A stretch of 64,000 nt of DNA from Salinimicrobium soli. Its GTDB lineage: Bacteria; Bacteroidota; Bacteroidia; Flavobacteriales; Flavobacteriaceae. Below, piece by piece: positions 53,176-60,748 of the stretch (within the stretch, counting starts at the first letter, position 1; each line of letters begins with the position of its first letter). The position numbers and the translations under genes were made by a program. The notes below the pieces were generated by a model that saw only the letters and a program-made list of their open reading frames with translations, was not told the origin of the DNA and searched no databases. The DNA lies in NCBI RefSeq assembly GCF_048323655.1, contig NZ_JBLUWW010000001.1, forward strand, positions 806,001 to 870,000, given 5' to 3'.

Positions 53176-54540
53176 ATGAGCAATTTTTTGATCAACAAAT
53201 ACAATGTGGCAGGCCCGCGGTATACCAGTTATCCAACGGTGCCATATTGGAACCAGGGTACTTTTTCTATTGAGGAGTATAAAGAGACCCTAAAAAAGTC
53301 CTTTTCGGAGAGTAATGCTTCCGAAGGAATTAGCCTGTACCTGCATTTGCCGTTTTGCGAAAGCCTGTGCACCTTTTGCGGGTGTAATAAGCGTATTACC
53401 AAAAGGCATGATGTGGAGTCTCCCTATATTTCGGCAGTGCTGGAGGAATGGGACCTGTACCTGGAACTGCTGAAGGAGCGCCCGGTAATTAAAGAAATTC
53501 ATTTGGGAGGAGGAACCCCTACTTTCTTCTCTCCTGAAAATCTTACCAGGCTTATCAATGGATTATTCGAAAATGCCGATAGAGCTGAAGAATTTGAATT
53601 CAGTTTTGAAGGCCATCCCAACAACACCCGAAAAGATCATCTAAAAGCCCTTTTTGAGCTGGGGTTTGACAGGGTGAGTTACGGCGTGCAGGATTACAAT
53701 CCGGTGGTGCAGCAGGCGATTCACCGTTTTCAGCCTTTCCGGAATGTGAAAGATGCGACCGAACAGGCAAGGGAAATAGGCTATACTTCTGTGGGCCACG
53801 ATATAATCTTCGGACTTCCATTCCAGACAGTGGAGCACATCAAGACCACCATTGAAAAGACAAAAGAATTGATGCCGGACAGGATAGCGTTTTACAGCTA
53901 TGCCCATGTGCCGTGGATAAAAGGCAATGGGCAGCGCGGATTCAAGGAAGAAGATCTTCCTACGGCCGATGTGAAGCGAGAAATGTATGAGACCGGAAAG
54001 AGAATGCTGGCCGAAGCGGGTTATGTTGAAATTGGCATGGACCATTTTGCCTTGAAATCTGATTCCCTTTATAAGGCTGTAGAAGACAAAAAACTACACC
54101 GCAATTTCATGGGCTACACTGCTTCAAAGACAAAGGTCATGATTGGCCTGGGAGTTTCAGCTATTAGTGACAGCTGGACCGGATTTGCGCAGAACGTGAA
54201 GACCCTGGAAGAATACTATGAAATACTGGATAAAAACGAATTCCCTCTCTACAGGGGGCATATTCTAACCGAAGAAGATGAAAAACTAAGGCGGCATATC
54301 CTGAACCTGATGTGCAATCTCCAAACATCATGGAAGGATGAAAACCTTGCTTTTCCTGAATTGCCGGACGTGCTGATCAGACTTCGAGAAATGGAAGCGG
54401 ACGGGCTTCTAACGATCGAAAAAGACAGGCTGGTGATCAACGAGAAGGGCAGGCCTTTTGTGCGCAATGTGTGTATGGCATTTGACCTGCTGTTGCAACG
54501 CAGTAAACCTGAGACCCAGCTGTTCTCAATGACTGTCTAG
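53176..54540 (+). CDS. hemN: Oxygen-independent coproporphyrinogen III dehydrogenase (radical SAM)
   Basis: Converts coproporphyrinogen III to protoporphyrinogen IX without oxygen, for heme synthesis under low-oxygen conditions. The 454-residue protein has the HemN cluster motif C61-x3-C65-x2-C68-x-C70 in LPFCESLCTFCGCNKRI. It also has the SAM-binding GGGTPTF and the N-terminal substrate-region tyrosines VAGPRYTSYPTVPYW, which distinguish true HemN from HemW-like proteins. It is preceded by an Fnr-like promoter and closed by a strong terminator. Confidence 0.96.
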   Translation: MSNFLINKYNVAGPRYTSYPTVPYWNQGTFSIEEYKETLKKSFSESNASEGISLYLHLPFCESLCTFCGCNKRITKRHDVESPYISAVLEEWDLYLELLKERPVIKEIHLGGGTPTFFSPENLTRLINGLFENADRAEEFEFSFEGHPNNTRKDHLKALFELGFDRVSYGVQDYNPVVQQAIHRFQPFRNVKDATEQAREIGYTSVGHDIIFGLPFQTVEHIKTTIEKTKELMPDRIAFYSYAHVPWIKGNGQRGFKEEDLPTADVKREMYETGKRMLAEAGYVEIGMDHFALKSDSLYKAVEDKKLHRNFMGYTASKTKVMIGLGVSAISDSWTGFAQNVKTLEEYYEILDKNEFPLYRGHILTEEDEKLRRHILNLMCNLQTSWKDENLAFPELPDVLIRLREMEADGLLTIEKDRLVINEKGRPFVRNVCMAFDLLLQRSKPETQLFSMTV

Positions 54541-54560
54541 AATTAGCATCTTCTGAAACA

Positions 54561-54592
54561 AAAAGATCCGGAGTTTTTGCTCCGGATCTTTT
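54561..54592 (+). terminator. Terminator of hemN
   Basis: AAAAGATCCGGAG (54561-54573) and CTCCGGATCTTTT (54580-54592), 13-bp stem with a six-base loop. Confidence 0.92.
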
Positions 54593-54607
54593 GCTTTTAT
54601 GGGGTCT

Positions 54608-54624
54608 CAAAAATGACATTTTTG
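54608..54624. repeat. Dispersed palindromic element, copy E
   Basis: Exact core CAAAAATGACATTTTTG with right flank AAAGTTCTTCCAG; first node of the tandem repeat. Confidence 0.8.
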
Positions 54625-54763
54625 AAAGTTCTTCCAGTGATCATTTTTCTCAGAGGGGAGAAGAGCCGTCAGTTCGAGTTTTTTGGCTGAGCAAGAGCGA
54701 AGGCACAAAGTATCGGGAACAGAGGCGGATCATGTGTTATCAATGGACAGGTTTAAAAGGTCC

Positions 54764-54780
54764 CAAAAATGTCATTTTAG
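54764..54780. repeat. Dispersed palindromic element, copy F
   Basis: CAAAAATGTCATTTTAG, two differences from the core, left flank TTTAAAAGGTCC and right flank AGAGTTCTTCCAG; second node of the tandem repeat. Confidence 0.75.
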
Positions 54781-54920
54781 AGAGTTCTTCCAGGGATCAT
54801 TGCTTTTCAGAGGGTAGAAGAGCCGTCAGTTCGAGTTTTGTGGCTGAGCAAGAGCAAAGGCACAAAATATCGGGAACAGAGGCGGATTAAATTTTATCAA
54901 AGGGCAAGTTTAAAAGGTGC

Positions 54921-54937
54921 CAAAAATGACATTTTTG
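54921..54937. repeat. Dispersed palindromic element, copy G
   Basis: Exact core CAAAAATGACATTTTTG with left flank TTTAAAAGGTGC and right flank AGTGGTCCTTCTTCC; third node of the tandem repeat. Confidence 0.8.
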
Positions 54938-54953
54938 AGTGGTCCTTCTTCCT

Positions 54954-55011
54954 ACCAATTAACCAATCACCAATCACCAATCACCAATCACCAAACACCA
55001 AACACCAATCA
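54954..55011. repeat. Heptanucleotide tandem repeat (CCAATCA-like)
   Basis: About eight degenerate 7-bp units CCAATCA or CCAAACA in a row, with a TT/AA variant at the left edge. The right end coincides with the globin gene's stop codon (TGA, complement of 55009-55011). Units are far too short for CRISPR repeats and there are no spacers. Confidence 0.8.
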
Positions 55012-55398
55012 ACCTTTTGGCCTGCTCTGGTACATATTCATAAAAATATTAGTGGCCATATTTCTGGCCCTGTTCCGGGCAATATTCGCCCTGTCGCCTT
55101 CAAATAATTCATCAATGGTCTCAAACCACAGGTTCAACCAGGTTCCGAAGTGTTTTTGCTCGATAGAGTGGTCAAAATTCTGGTCCACTTCTTTATGAGC
55201 TTTCATGGGATTTCCGCGGAATTTGCTCACCATAAAAAGATTGGTCTCCCAAAAGTCGGTTAGCTTTTCCAGGTGTGCAGGCCAGTCTTCAATGGTTTCA
55301 TTAAAGAACCTGCCAATCTCCGGATTGGTTCTCACTTTTGAATAAAAAGAAGAAACCAGGAGAAAAACATCCTCCCGGTTTTGAATATCATGTTTCAT
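55009..55398 (-). CDS. Group III truncated hemoglobin
   Basis: Small heme protein of about 129 residues, implicated in relatives in handling oxygen or nitric-oxide-derived species. Landmarks agree with group III: NREDVFLLVSSFYSKVRTNPEIGRFFNE, DWPAHLEKLTDFWETNLF, KFRGNPMKAHKEVDQNF, and HFGTWLNLWFETIDELFEGDRA with the likely proximal His in QKHFGTW. It starts 9 bp after the small membrane protein gene and shares its Fnr-like promoter. Confidence 0.9.
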   Translation of the reverse strand: MKHDIQNREDVFLLVSSFYSKVRTNPEIGRFFNETIEDWPAHLEKLTDFWETNLFMVSKFRGNPMKAHKEVDQNFDHSIEQKHFGTWLNLWFETIDELFEGDRANIARNRARNMATNIFMNMYQSRPKG

Positions 55399-55407
55399 AG
55401 CCTGATG

Positions 55408-55698
55408 TTAGTACCTCATTATAACATTTATCACAAGAAGTAATGTGCTTACCACAAGGCTCAAAAGTAGGGTATTGAAAACAAATTTAGGTTTCATTTG
55501 TGCAAGAACAGCTACCAGATAGATCATACTCACTGCTACAACCAGGAAAAGCTGTATCATTTGGAGCAGATCATGCCCGTTCATCAAAATTACCATTGCC
55601 GAGGCAGCTCCAAGGCAGGTGGAAAGGATAATGGCCAAAGCCGAATATCCCACAAATAAATCCTCAAAATCTTTGTAAAGTGTGTTGTAAAGTCTCAT
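55408..55698 (-). CDS. Small three-TM membrane protein co-transcribed with globin
   Basis: From the ATG at 55696-55698 the protein has 96 residues (MRLYNTLYKDFEDLFVGY...) and three membrane segments at about 18-38, 46-66 and 73-93. A TTG three codons upstream is possible, but the ATG gives a sensible 15-20 nt leader from the predicted promoter. There is no known domain. Its position between an Fnr-like box and a globin gene suggests a low-oxygen or nitrosative-stress role by association only. Confidence 0.7.
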   Translation of the reverse strand: MRLYNTLYKDFEDLFVGYSALAIILSTCLGAASAMVILMNGHDLLQMIQLFLVVAVSMIYLVAVLAQMKPKFVFNTLLLSLVVSTLLLVINVIMRY

Positions 55699-55720
55699 AC
55701 CTGTCAATTTTTTACTGCCG

Positions 55721-55763
55721 TAAAATTATTGGGAACAGGGCAGGAGAAATATGATTTGAGTCA
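55721..55763 (-). promoter_or_regulatory. Fnr-like box and -7 element upstream of the membrane protein/globin pair
   Basis: TGATTTGAGTCA (55752-55763) matches TGAYnnnnRTCA. On the minus strand TAATTTTA (complement of 55721-55728) matches TAnnTTTG except for the last base. Its first base is 29.5 nt from the box centre, identical to hemN. Confidence 0.7.
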
Positions 55764-55827
55764 TAATTGAGGACATTTCTGTCCGACTTCAGGTGCTAAA
55801 AGGCTGAAAATTAAAGGGAAAGAACAT

Positions 55828-56424
55828 CTAGCGGTAAACTTTGCGTTTTTTGATCTGAAGTTCTCCTTTTTTCTCCAGGGACTTGGTAGCCCGTATCACT
55901 GTCTCGACACGAAGGCCTGTGAGATCTGCCAACTGTTGGCGGGTTAGATCTACTTTATAAGTGAATTCCCCTTCGATCTTATGTACATGCTTTTTAAGAT
56001 AATCCAGAATACGAAGAATACGGTGTTCAGGTTCCTGGCTGGAGATCTCAGATACCATGATAGCCTTGTAAAAAAGCCTTTTTGCAAGGGTTTCGGTTAT
56101 TTTGAGATGTACTTTAGGATTGGAGGAAAGCAGTTCCAGAAAATGCTCTTTTGGAAGCTGAAAAACTTCGGCATCTGAAAGAGCTTCGGCATTGGCCGGA
56201 TACTTTACATTTGCCAGCAGTGGAGGTTCTCCGAAGCTTTGCCCGATAGAAAAGATACCCTGAATGAACTCTTTTCCGTCTTCGTTGTAATTGTTCATTT
56301 TGATCTCTCCGGAAGCGATCTGGTAAAAATTAAGAGCAGACTCGCCTTCCCGAAACAATTGATCGCCTTTGGAATAAGAAACTTTGCGGGCTCCGTGGTC
56401 CAGCAGTAGATTTTCGTCGATCAT
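55828..56424 (-). CDS. Crp/Fnr-family transcriptional regulator without cysteines
   Basis: A 198-residue protein with an N-terminal cyclic-nucleotide-binding-type domain (SKGDQLFREGESALNFYQIASGEIKM; phosphate-cassette-like SFGEPPLLANVKYPANAEAL). A long dimer helix follows (about 105-130), then a winged helix-turn-helix: DLTRQQLADLTGLRVETVIRA. The recognition helix reads VETVIR, keeping the Glu and Arg that contact TGA in Fnr and Val rather than the Arg of Crp. No cysteine is present, so an iron-sulfur switch is impossible. It starts 6 bp after the thioredoxin stop (co-transcribed) and lies among three promoters with matching boxes. Confidence 0.92.
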   Translation of the reverse strand: MIDENLLLDHGARKVSYSKGDQLFREGESALNFYQIASGEIKMNNYNEDGKEFIQGIFSIGQSFGEPPLLANVKYPANAEALSDAEVFQLPKEHFLELLSSNPKVHLKITETLAKRLFYKAIMVSEISSQEPEHRILRILDYLKKHVHKIEGEFTYKVDLTRQQLADLTGLRVETVIRATKSLEKKGELQIKKRKVYR

Positions 56425-56430
56425 GTATGA

Positions 56431-56730
56431 TTATTGATGAGAGCGAATTAGCTGCACAATTGCAGATTTCTGTACCACTCCAGATTGACGCCAAAGTTGT
56501 TTCCCGTTCTTGAACAGGATGAGCGTGGGAACTCCCCGCACCTGGAATTTCTCTGCCAGGGCCTGATTCTTATCCACATCGATCTTGACTATTTTGACCT
56601 CATCACCCAATTCTGCCTTCGCATCCTTTAAAATAGGACCCAGCGTCTTACATGGGCCGCACCAGTCGGCAGAAAAGTCGACCAGCACCGGTTTGTCATC
56701 ATTAATGATCTGGCTGAAGCTGCTTTTCAT
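56431..56730 (-). CDS. Thioredoxin
   Basis: A 99-residue cytoplasmic thioredoxin with the full active site W23-C-G-P-C27, the buried charged residue in VLVDFSADW, and cis-Pro in GVPTLILFKNG. It is the first gene of a thioredoxin-crp/fnr pair. A dyad TTTAGGAA (56742-56749)/TTCCTAAA (56759-56766) lies just upstream, overlapping a possible minus-strand -7 (TATCTTTA), and may be an operator. Sequence is close to the Cys-less protein at 41.5 kb. Confidence 0.92.
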   Translation of the reverse strand: MKSSFSQIINDDKPVLVDFSADWCGPCKTLGPILKDAKAELGDEVKIVKIDVDKNQALAEKFQVRGVPTLILFKNGKQLWRQSGVVQKSAIVQLIRSHQ

Positions 56731-56826
56731 AAGGCTGATATTTTAGGAAGGTTCATCTTTCCTAAAGATATTATTTTTTCAGGAGAACCACTTCTAAAAT
56801 ACCTTTTTTGACAGTTCTATAAGAGT

Positions 56827-58101
56827 TTACCTGGTTTTGTTGATTCTCGAAAAAGCTTCTTCTTCCAGGCTTTCCCTGTGGTCCGGGTGTGCAATGGAAA
56901 TCAGGGCTTTTGCCCGCTGCTTCAGGTTTTTTCCGTAGAGGTTCACCACGCCATATTCTGTAGCGATATAATGCACGTGAGCGCGCGTTGTAGTCACTCC
57001 CGCACCTTCCATGAGGTGTGGAACGATCTTGGAAATTCCTTTACTGGTAATTGAAGGGAGAGCTATAATGGCCTTACCACCTTCAGAAAGGGAGGCGCCG
57101 CGAATGAAATCCATCTGGCCCCCTACTCCGGAATACTGATAACATCCAATAGTATCTGCGCATACCTGTCCCGTGAGGTCTATCTCAATGGCACTGTTGA
57201 TAGCGGTAACTTTAGGGTTTTGCCGAATAATTGCCGTGTCATTTGTGTATCCCGCTTCCTTAAAATGTATCAACGGATTATCGTCTATAAAATCATATAA
57301 TTTTTTGGAACCCATTGCGAAGCAGGTAACGATCTTACCGGTTTTTATCTCTTTTTCTTCCCCGGTGATGATCCCTTTTTCCACCAATGGAAGGATCCCG
57401 TCAGAGAACATCTCGGTGTGAATACCCAGGCGCTTGTGGTTCATAAGGTTGGAAAGTACCACGTTTGGAATACCGCCTATTCCCATTTGAAGGGTAGCGC
57501 CGTCTTCGATAAGTTCGGCAACGTGTTTTCCAATTTGTTTTTCAATTTCTGTAGGGATGCCCGGTTCATGAGTGAACAACGGCACATCTACATTTACCGC
57601 AGCATTTATCTTGCTAACATGAATGATCCCATCTCCATGAGTCCTTGGAACCTGCGGATTGATCTGGGCGATGATCTTCTTAGCCGTTTGAATCGCCGGA
57701 ATTGTAATGTCTATAGAAAGTCCCAAAGAGCAATAACCATGTTTATCGGGAGGTGAAACCTGAATAAAGGCTACATCTAATGGTAAGATATTCTTCCTGA
57801 ATAACAGGTGGATCTCACTCAGAAAAATAGGAATGTAGGCTCCATAGCTTGAATTCACTGCCTGCCGCACATTTCCTGCAACGAAGCAACTATTGGTAAT
57901 GAAAGAATTGCGGTAAGGTTCGCGGGTGTAGCGCGCATCGCCTTCGGTATGGATCTGGAACAGTTCAACCTCTTCCAGTTCCTGGTACCGGTCACATAAA
58001 GCCTCAATCAAGACCTTAGGGGTCATTGCGGCACCCTGAAAAAATACCCTGTCACCAGATTTTACGTGAGATACTGCTTCAGCAGCTGATACGATATCCA
58101 T
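56827..58101 (-). CDS. Acetyl-CoA hydrolase/CoA-transferase family protein
   Basis: Enzyme of the 4-hydroxybutyrate/succinate:acetate CoA-transferase group; moves CoA between short-chain acids. Started at the ATG 58099-58101 it has 424 residues (MDIVSAAEAVSHVKSGDRVFF). This start is preferred because the longer frame runs into the YceI gene and homologues begin here. Family regions GATLQMGIGGIPNVVLSNL, LGIHTEMFSDGI and the catalytic-Glu stretch AINSAIEIDLTGQVCADTIG are present, followed by GVGGQMDFIRGASLSEGGKAI. It lies 10 bp after the YceI gene. Confidence 0.87.
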   Translation of the reverse strand: MDIVSAAEAVSHVKSGDRVFFQGAAMTPKVLIEALCDRYQELEEVELFQIHTEGDARYTREPYRNSFITNSCFVAGNVRQAVNSSYGAYIPIFLSEIHLLFRKNILPLDVAFIQVSPPDKHGYCSLGLSIDITIPAIQTAKKIIAQINPQVPRTHGDGIIHVSKINAAVNVDVPLFTHEPGIPTEIEKQIGKHVAELIEDGATLQMGIGGIPNVVLSNLMNHKRLGIHTEMFSDGILPLVEKGIITGEEKEIKTGKIVTCFAMGSKKLYDFIDDNPLIHFKEAGYTNDTAIIRQNPKVTAINSAIEIDLTGQVCADTIGCYQYSGVGGQMDFIRGASLSEGGKAIIALPSITSKGISKIVPHLMEGAGVTTTRAHVHYIATEYGVVNLYGKNLKQRAKALISIAHPDHRESLEEEAFSRINKTR

Positions 58102-58111
58102 GATAAGCGGA

Positions 58112-58690
58112 TTATTGTTTTTTGATATTGAGATCAAAACTTATCTCGATCTCATCTTTTACCTTGATTATTCCGAATAATTTTTTCGGAGGTTCAAGGC
58201 CGAAGTCTTTGATATTTAGTTCCAGTTCGCCCTGGAAGTGGGCCACCTGTCCATTTTTAATATTTACAGGTACTTTGTAGAATTTCTCCTTGCCGGCCAT
58301 TGTTATACAGATGGTAGCTATTCCGAAGGTTTTGGAATGGAGGGTAACATTGTTGAGTTCAAGCAGAATTTCAGGATATTGATCTGCTTTGATAAGATCA
58401 TTAAAATCCTGATTGATCCCTTTATTTCCGCAGTCAAAACCACGGGTGTCAAGGGTAAGAATGGCTCCGGTAAAATTCATTATTGAATCTTTTCTGGAGT
58501 AGTAGACCTTTTGGGCCTTTTTAAGATAAGAGGTATCGAAATTACATTCGAATTTATTGATGTTGGTATCACCGGTTATTGACAGGTGACTGGTTGGTAG
58601 AACTGCCACCTCTTTTACCTGAAAAGGGGTCTGTGCACTTGTGAATGCACTAAGGAACAGTAACATAACAATTGGCAAAAACTTTTTCAT
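58112..58690 (-). CDS. YceI-family periplasmic lipid-binding protein (copy 1)
   Basis: A 192-residue exported protein: signal peptide to about residue 20 (SAFTSAQ), then the YceI lipocalin-like barrel with STHLSITGDTN-type opening (HLSITGDTNINKFEC) and LDTRGFDCGNKGINQDFNDLIKADQYPEI. Family members bind isoprenoid-type lipids in the periplasm. Its stop is 10 bp before the CoA-transferase start, so both are one unit. A terminator lies between it and the porin gene upstream, but no separate promoter was found, so some read-through may drive it. Confidence 0.85.
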   Translation of the reverse strand: MKKFLPIVMLLFLSAFTSAQTPFQVKEVAVLPTSHLSITGDTNINKFECNFDTSYLKKAQKVYYSRKDSIMNFTGAILTLDTRGFDCGNKGINQDFNDLIKADQYPEILLELNNVTLHSKTFGIATICITMAGKEKFYKVPVNIKNGQVAHFQGELELNIKDFGLEPPKKLFGIIKVKDEIEISFDLNIKKQ

Positions 58691-58710
58691 GGCATTTAAA
58701 TTTAGGTAAA

Positions 58711-58740
58711 AAAAATGGGGGAACCCGGTTCCCCCATTTT
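58711..58740 (-). terminator. Terminator of the porin gene
   Basis: AAAATGGGGGAACC (58712-58725) and GGTTCCCCCATTTT (58727-58740), a 14-bp stem around a single C; A-run at 58708-58715 gives T residues on the minus strand. Confidence 0.9.
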
Positions 58741-58762
58741 CGGGCTAGTTCAAACGTATATC

Positions 58763-60076
58763 TTAGAAGCTGATTGCTGCCTCAAGCATAAGACCGTTGA
58801 AGCTTCCTTCATGGTGGATATCATTTGCAGGATAACCATCATAAGTCTGGTTCACGTATTCAACTTTTGCAAGAACGTTTTTGGTCATGAACCATCCAGC
58901 TCCTAGTTGGAATCTGTTAATGTCGATGTCATTACCACTTTTGTCTTCTCCACCTGCAGTGTTGTAACGTCCACCGATGTAGAAGTCTTCGTCAGCTCCA
59001 AATCTGTAAAGAAGCTCACCAGAGTACTGGCTGTAAGATCTTGTTTCAGAGTTAGCTTCGTTTTTCTTTCTACCTGTAACGCTTTCAATGATTCCGAAGA
59101 ATTCAAGTCCACCAAGTTTGAAGAATGGGTTGATTTGGAAAGCAGTCATGTCATTGTTCACATCTGGAACCATCATACCACCTCTGAATCCATCACCACC
59201 ACCGTCGATGTCGCTAAGTACTTCGTAGTAACGAGATCCTGCACGGTCACCACTGTAAAGGTAAACACCTCTTCCGTAGTTGTGTGGAGCGTGAAGTACA
59301 GATCCTGTCAATCTAAATCTGAAGTTTTCAGTGATCTGGTCGTCATATCCTAATTTTACTAACCAGGATGGGCTTGTAGAATCTTTACCAGAAACGTTTT
59401 GGTTCAATTTACCGTTGGTGAATCCAACCATACCTAACCAAGGACCGTTGAAGTAGTATACTTCTGCACCAACTTCAGTAGTGAAAGCATCCATTACGTA
59501 GTTACCAACAAATGGGTTATGAAGAGCCATTGCGTTGTCAGTTCTTCTGAAGTGACCATCACCATAGTTGTTCTCCATGTGACCGATCTTGATTCTTACA
59601 TGGTCCATAAGACCTGAAGCTAAACCTTCGCTGATGAAATCAAGGTTGTCAATTTGGAAATACCCACCTTTTACATAAGATTCGTGGTGGTGTTGAGAAG
59701 AAAGGTAGGTTCTCAAGTGCATTCTTAAACCTTTAGCTAAAAGAACGTCAAGGTCAAGGTTGGCAGTTGCAAGGTTGAAGTTGCTTCCAAGGTCAACCAA
59801 TTCTACCGGTCCTTCGCTCTCCTGGCTTAAAGCCTGGAATTGTAGTGTAGATGCACCACCTAATCTTACCTGTACGCCATTGAATTCAGTATCTATGTCT
59901 TTAGTTGGTTCAAATTCATTAATACCTCTTTGGTCTGGAGCTCTAAAGTTTGGAAGATCTCTGTCCCATATTGTTTGAGATTGGTTCTCTTCGGTTGCCT
60001 CAACCTCTTGCGCCTGAACCTGAAAGCCCATGGCCATCAAAAGTGCGATTCCGGAATATTTAATTAAGTTTTTCAT
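58763..60076 (-). CDS. Outer-membrane porin-like beta-barrel protein
   Basis: A 437-residue protein with a signal peptide (cleavage near FQVQAQ, residue 23), a short acidic N-terminal stretch and a long run of amphipathic strands ending EGSFNGLMLEAAISF, an aromatic C-terminus typical of barrel insertion. It contains many Gly-Asn turns and His-rich loops (SSQHHHES). Codon use is strongly biased, suggesting an abundant protein. No solute specificity can be read. It lies 59 bp after the YceI copy 2 gene in the same direction, so the Fnr-like promoter there may also drive it. Confidence 0.8.
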   Translation of the reverse strand: MKNLIKYSGIALLMAMGFQVQAQEVEATEENQSQTIWDRDLPNFRAPDQRGINEFEPTKDIDTEFNGVQVRLGGASTLQFQALSQESEGPVELVDLGSNFNLATANLDLDVLLAKGLRMHLRTYLSSQHHHESYVKGGYFQIDNLDFISEGLASGLMDHVRIKIGHMENNYGDGHFRRTDNAMALHNPFVGNYVMDAFTTEVGAEVYYFNGPWLGMVGFTNGKLNQNVSGKDSTSPSWLVKLGYDDQITENFRFRLTGSVLHAPHNYGRGVYLYSGDRAGSRYYEVLSDIDGGGDGFRGGMMVPDVNNDMTAFQINPFFKLGGLEFFGIIESVTGRKKNEANSETRSYSQYSGELLYRFGADEDFYIGGRYNTAGGEDKSGNDIDINRFQLGAGWFMTKNVLAKVEYVNQTYDGYPANDIHHEGSFNGLMLEAAISF

Positions 60077-60135
60077 TTTGTTTTGTTTAAAAAAGTTGAT
60101 AGTTGAATTTTAAATTGAGTTTAATTTAGATTAAG

Positions 60136-60726
60136 TTATTTTGAATATACTGCTTGAAATTTTACGTTTACTTCTTCTCCGGTAGTAATGGTTCCAAACA
60201 TTGCTGTTGGGGGGTCTACCTTGTATTGGGTCATATTAATTTTCTTGTTTCCTGAAAGGTCGATCTTGCTTTCGCTTACTTTAGCGTCAAAGATCATATC
60301 TACTGATTTTTTCACCCCGTTGATGGTTAAATTACCTGTTGCGGTGATCTTACAAGAGCTGCTTGAAGTACAGTCGATATTCTTTACACTTTGAAGCTGG
60401 AATTCGATCTTCTTGTGATCATCAGTATTAAGGGCTTTATAGGCATTTTTGTCCATTCCTCCCTTACCACTCTTAAGGCTTTCAGCTATCACTGTGAAAC
60501 TTAGCTGATCTACCTTCACTAGTTGTCCGTCTTCCATTACTACTTTTAGAGTACCCTGCAAGTCATTTGCTGTCATCTCCCAGTCGTGAATGTTGGAAGT
60601 TCCCTCTACTACTACTTTAGAAGCTTTGCCGTTGACATTATAAGTCTGTCCCCAGGAAGTCTGGGCAAAGAATACAAGTGCCAGAAAGCTTCCAAGTACT
60701 ATCCAAAAGTTCTTTATTGTTTTCAT
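60136..60726 (-). CDS. YceI-family periplasmic protein (copy 2)
   Basis: A 196-residue exported protein with signal peptide to about residue 26 (QTSWGQ). The YceI barrel pattern follows: VVVEGTSNIHDWEMTANDLQG, GGMDKNAYKALNTDDHKKIEF, and TGNLTINGVKKSVDMIF. A disulfide-capable Cys pair is in IDCTSSSSCKITATG. It differs markedly from copy 1. It is the first gene behind an Fnr-like promoter and precedes the porin gene. Homologous YceI proteins often accompany respiratory cytochromes in Bacteroidota, in line with the flanking cbb3 assembly genes. Confidence 0.88.
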   Translation of the reverse strand: MKTIKNFWIVLGSFLALVFFAQTSWGQTYNVNGKASKVVVEGTSNIHDWEMTANDLQGTLKVVMEDGQLVKVDQLSFTVIAESLKSGKGGMDKNAYKALNTDDHKKIEFQLQSVKNIDCTSSSSCKITATGNLTINGVKKSVDMIFDAKVSESKIDLSGNKKINMTQYKVDPPTAMFGTITTGEEVNVKFQAVYSK

Positions 60727-60748
60727 GATTTCTGTTTTTTATTTGATA

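Larger units (their letters stand above)
54601..54955. repeat. 156-157 bp tandem repeat, two full copies plus a partial third
   Basis: Each unit starts with a copy of the dispersed palindrome (cores at 54608, 54764 and 54921, spacings 156 and 157 bp). It is followed by shared blocks such as GAGTTCTTCCAGGGATCAT, AGAGCCGTCAGTTCGAGTTT, GGCTGAGCAAGAGC and ATCGGGAACAGAGGCGGAT. The two full copies differ by roughly one base in ten and by short indels. The third stops after the palindrome and its right flank. Short frames read through it but shift between copies, so it is not a gene. It fills most of the 468-bp gap 54541-55008. Confidence 0.85.

Noticed and set aside
54954..55011. Candidate CRISPR array
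   Set aside because: Repeat unit is 7 bp and continuous, with no spacers and no cas genes nearby.
54591..55198. Plus-strand frames of 60-100 codons through the tandem repeat
   Set aside because: Homologous repeat copies are read in different frames and composition is not protein-like; they are by-products of the repeat.
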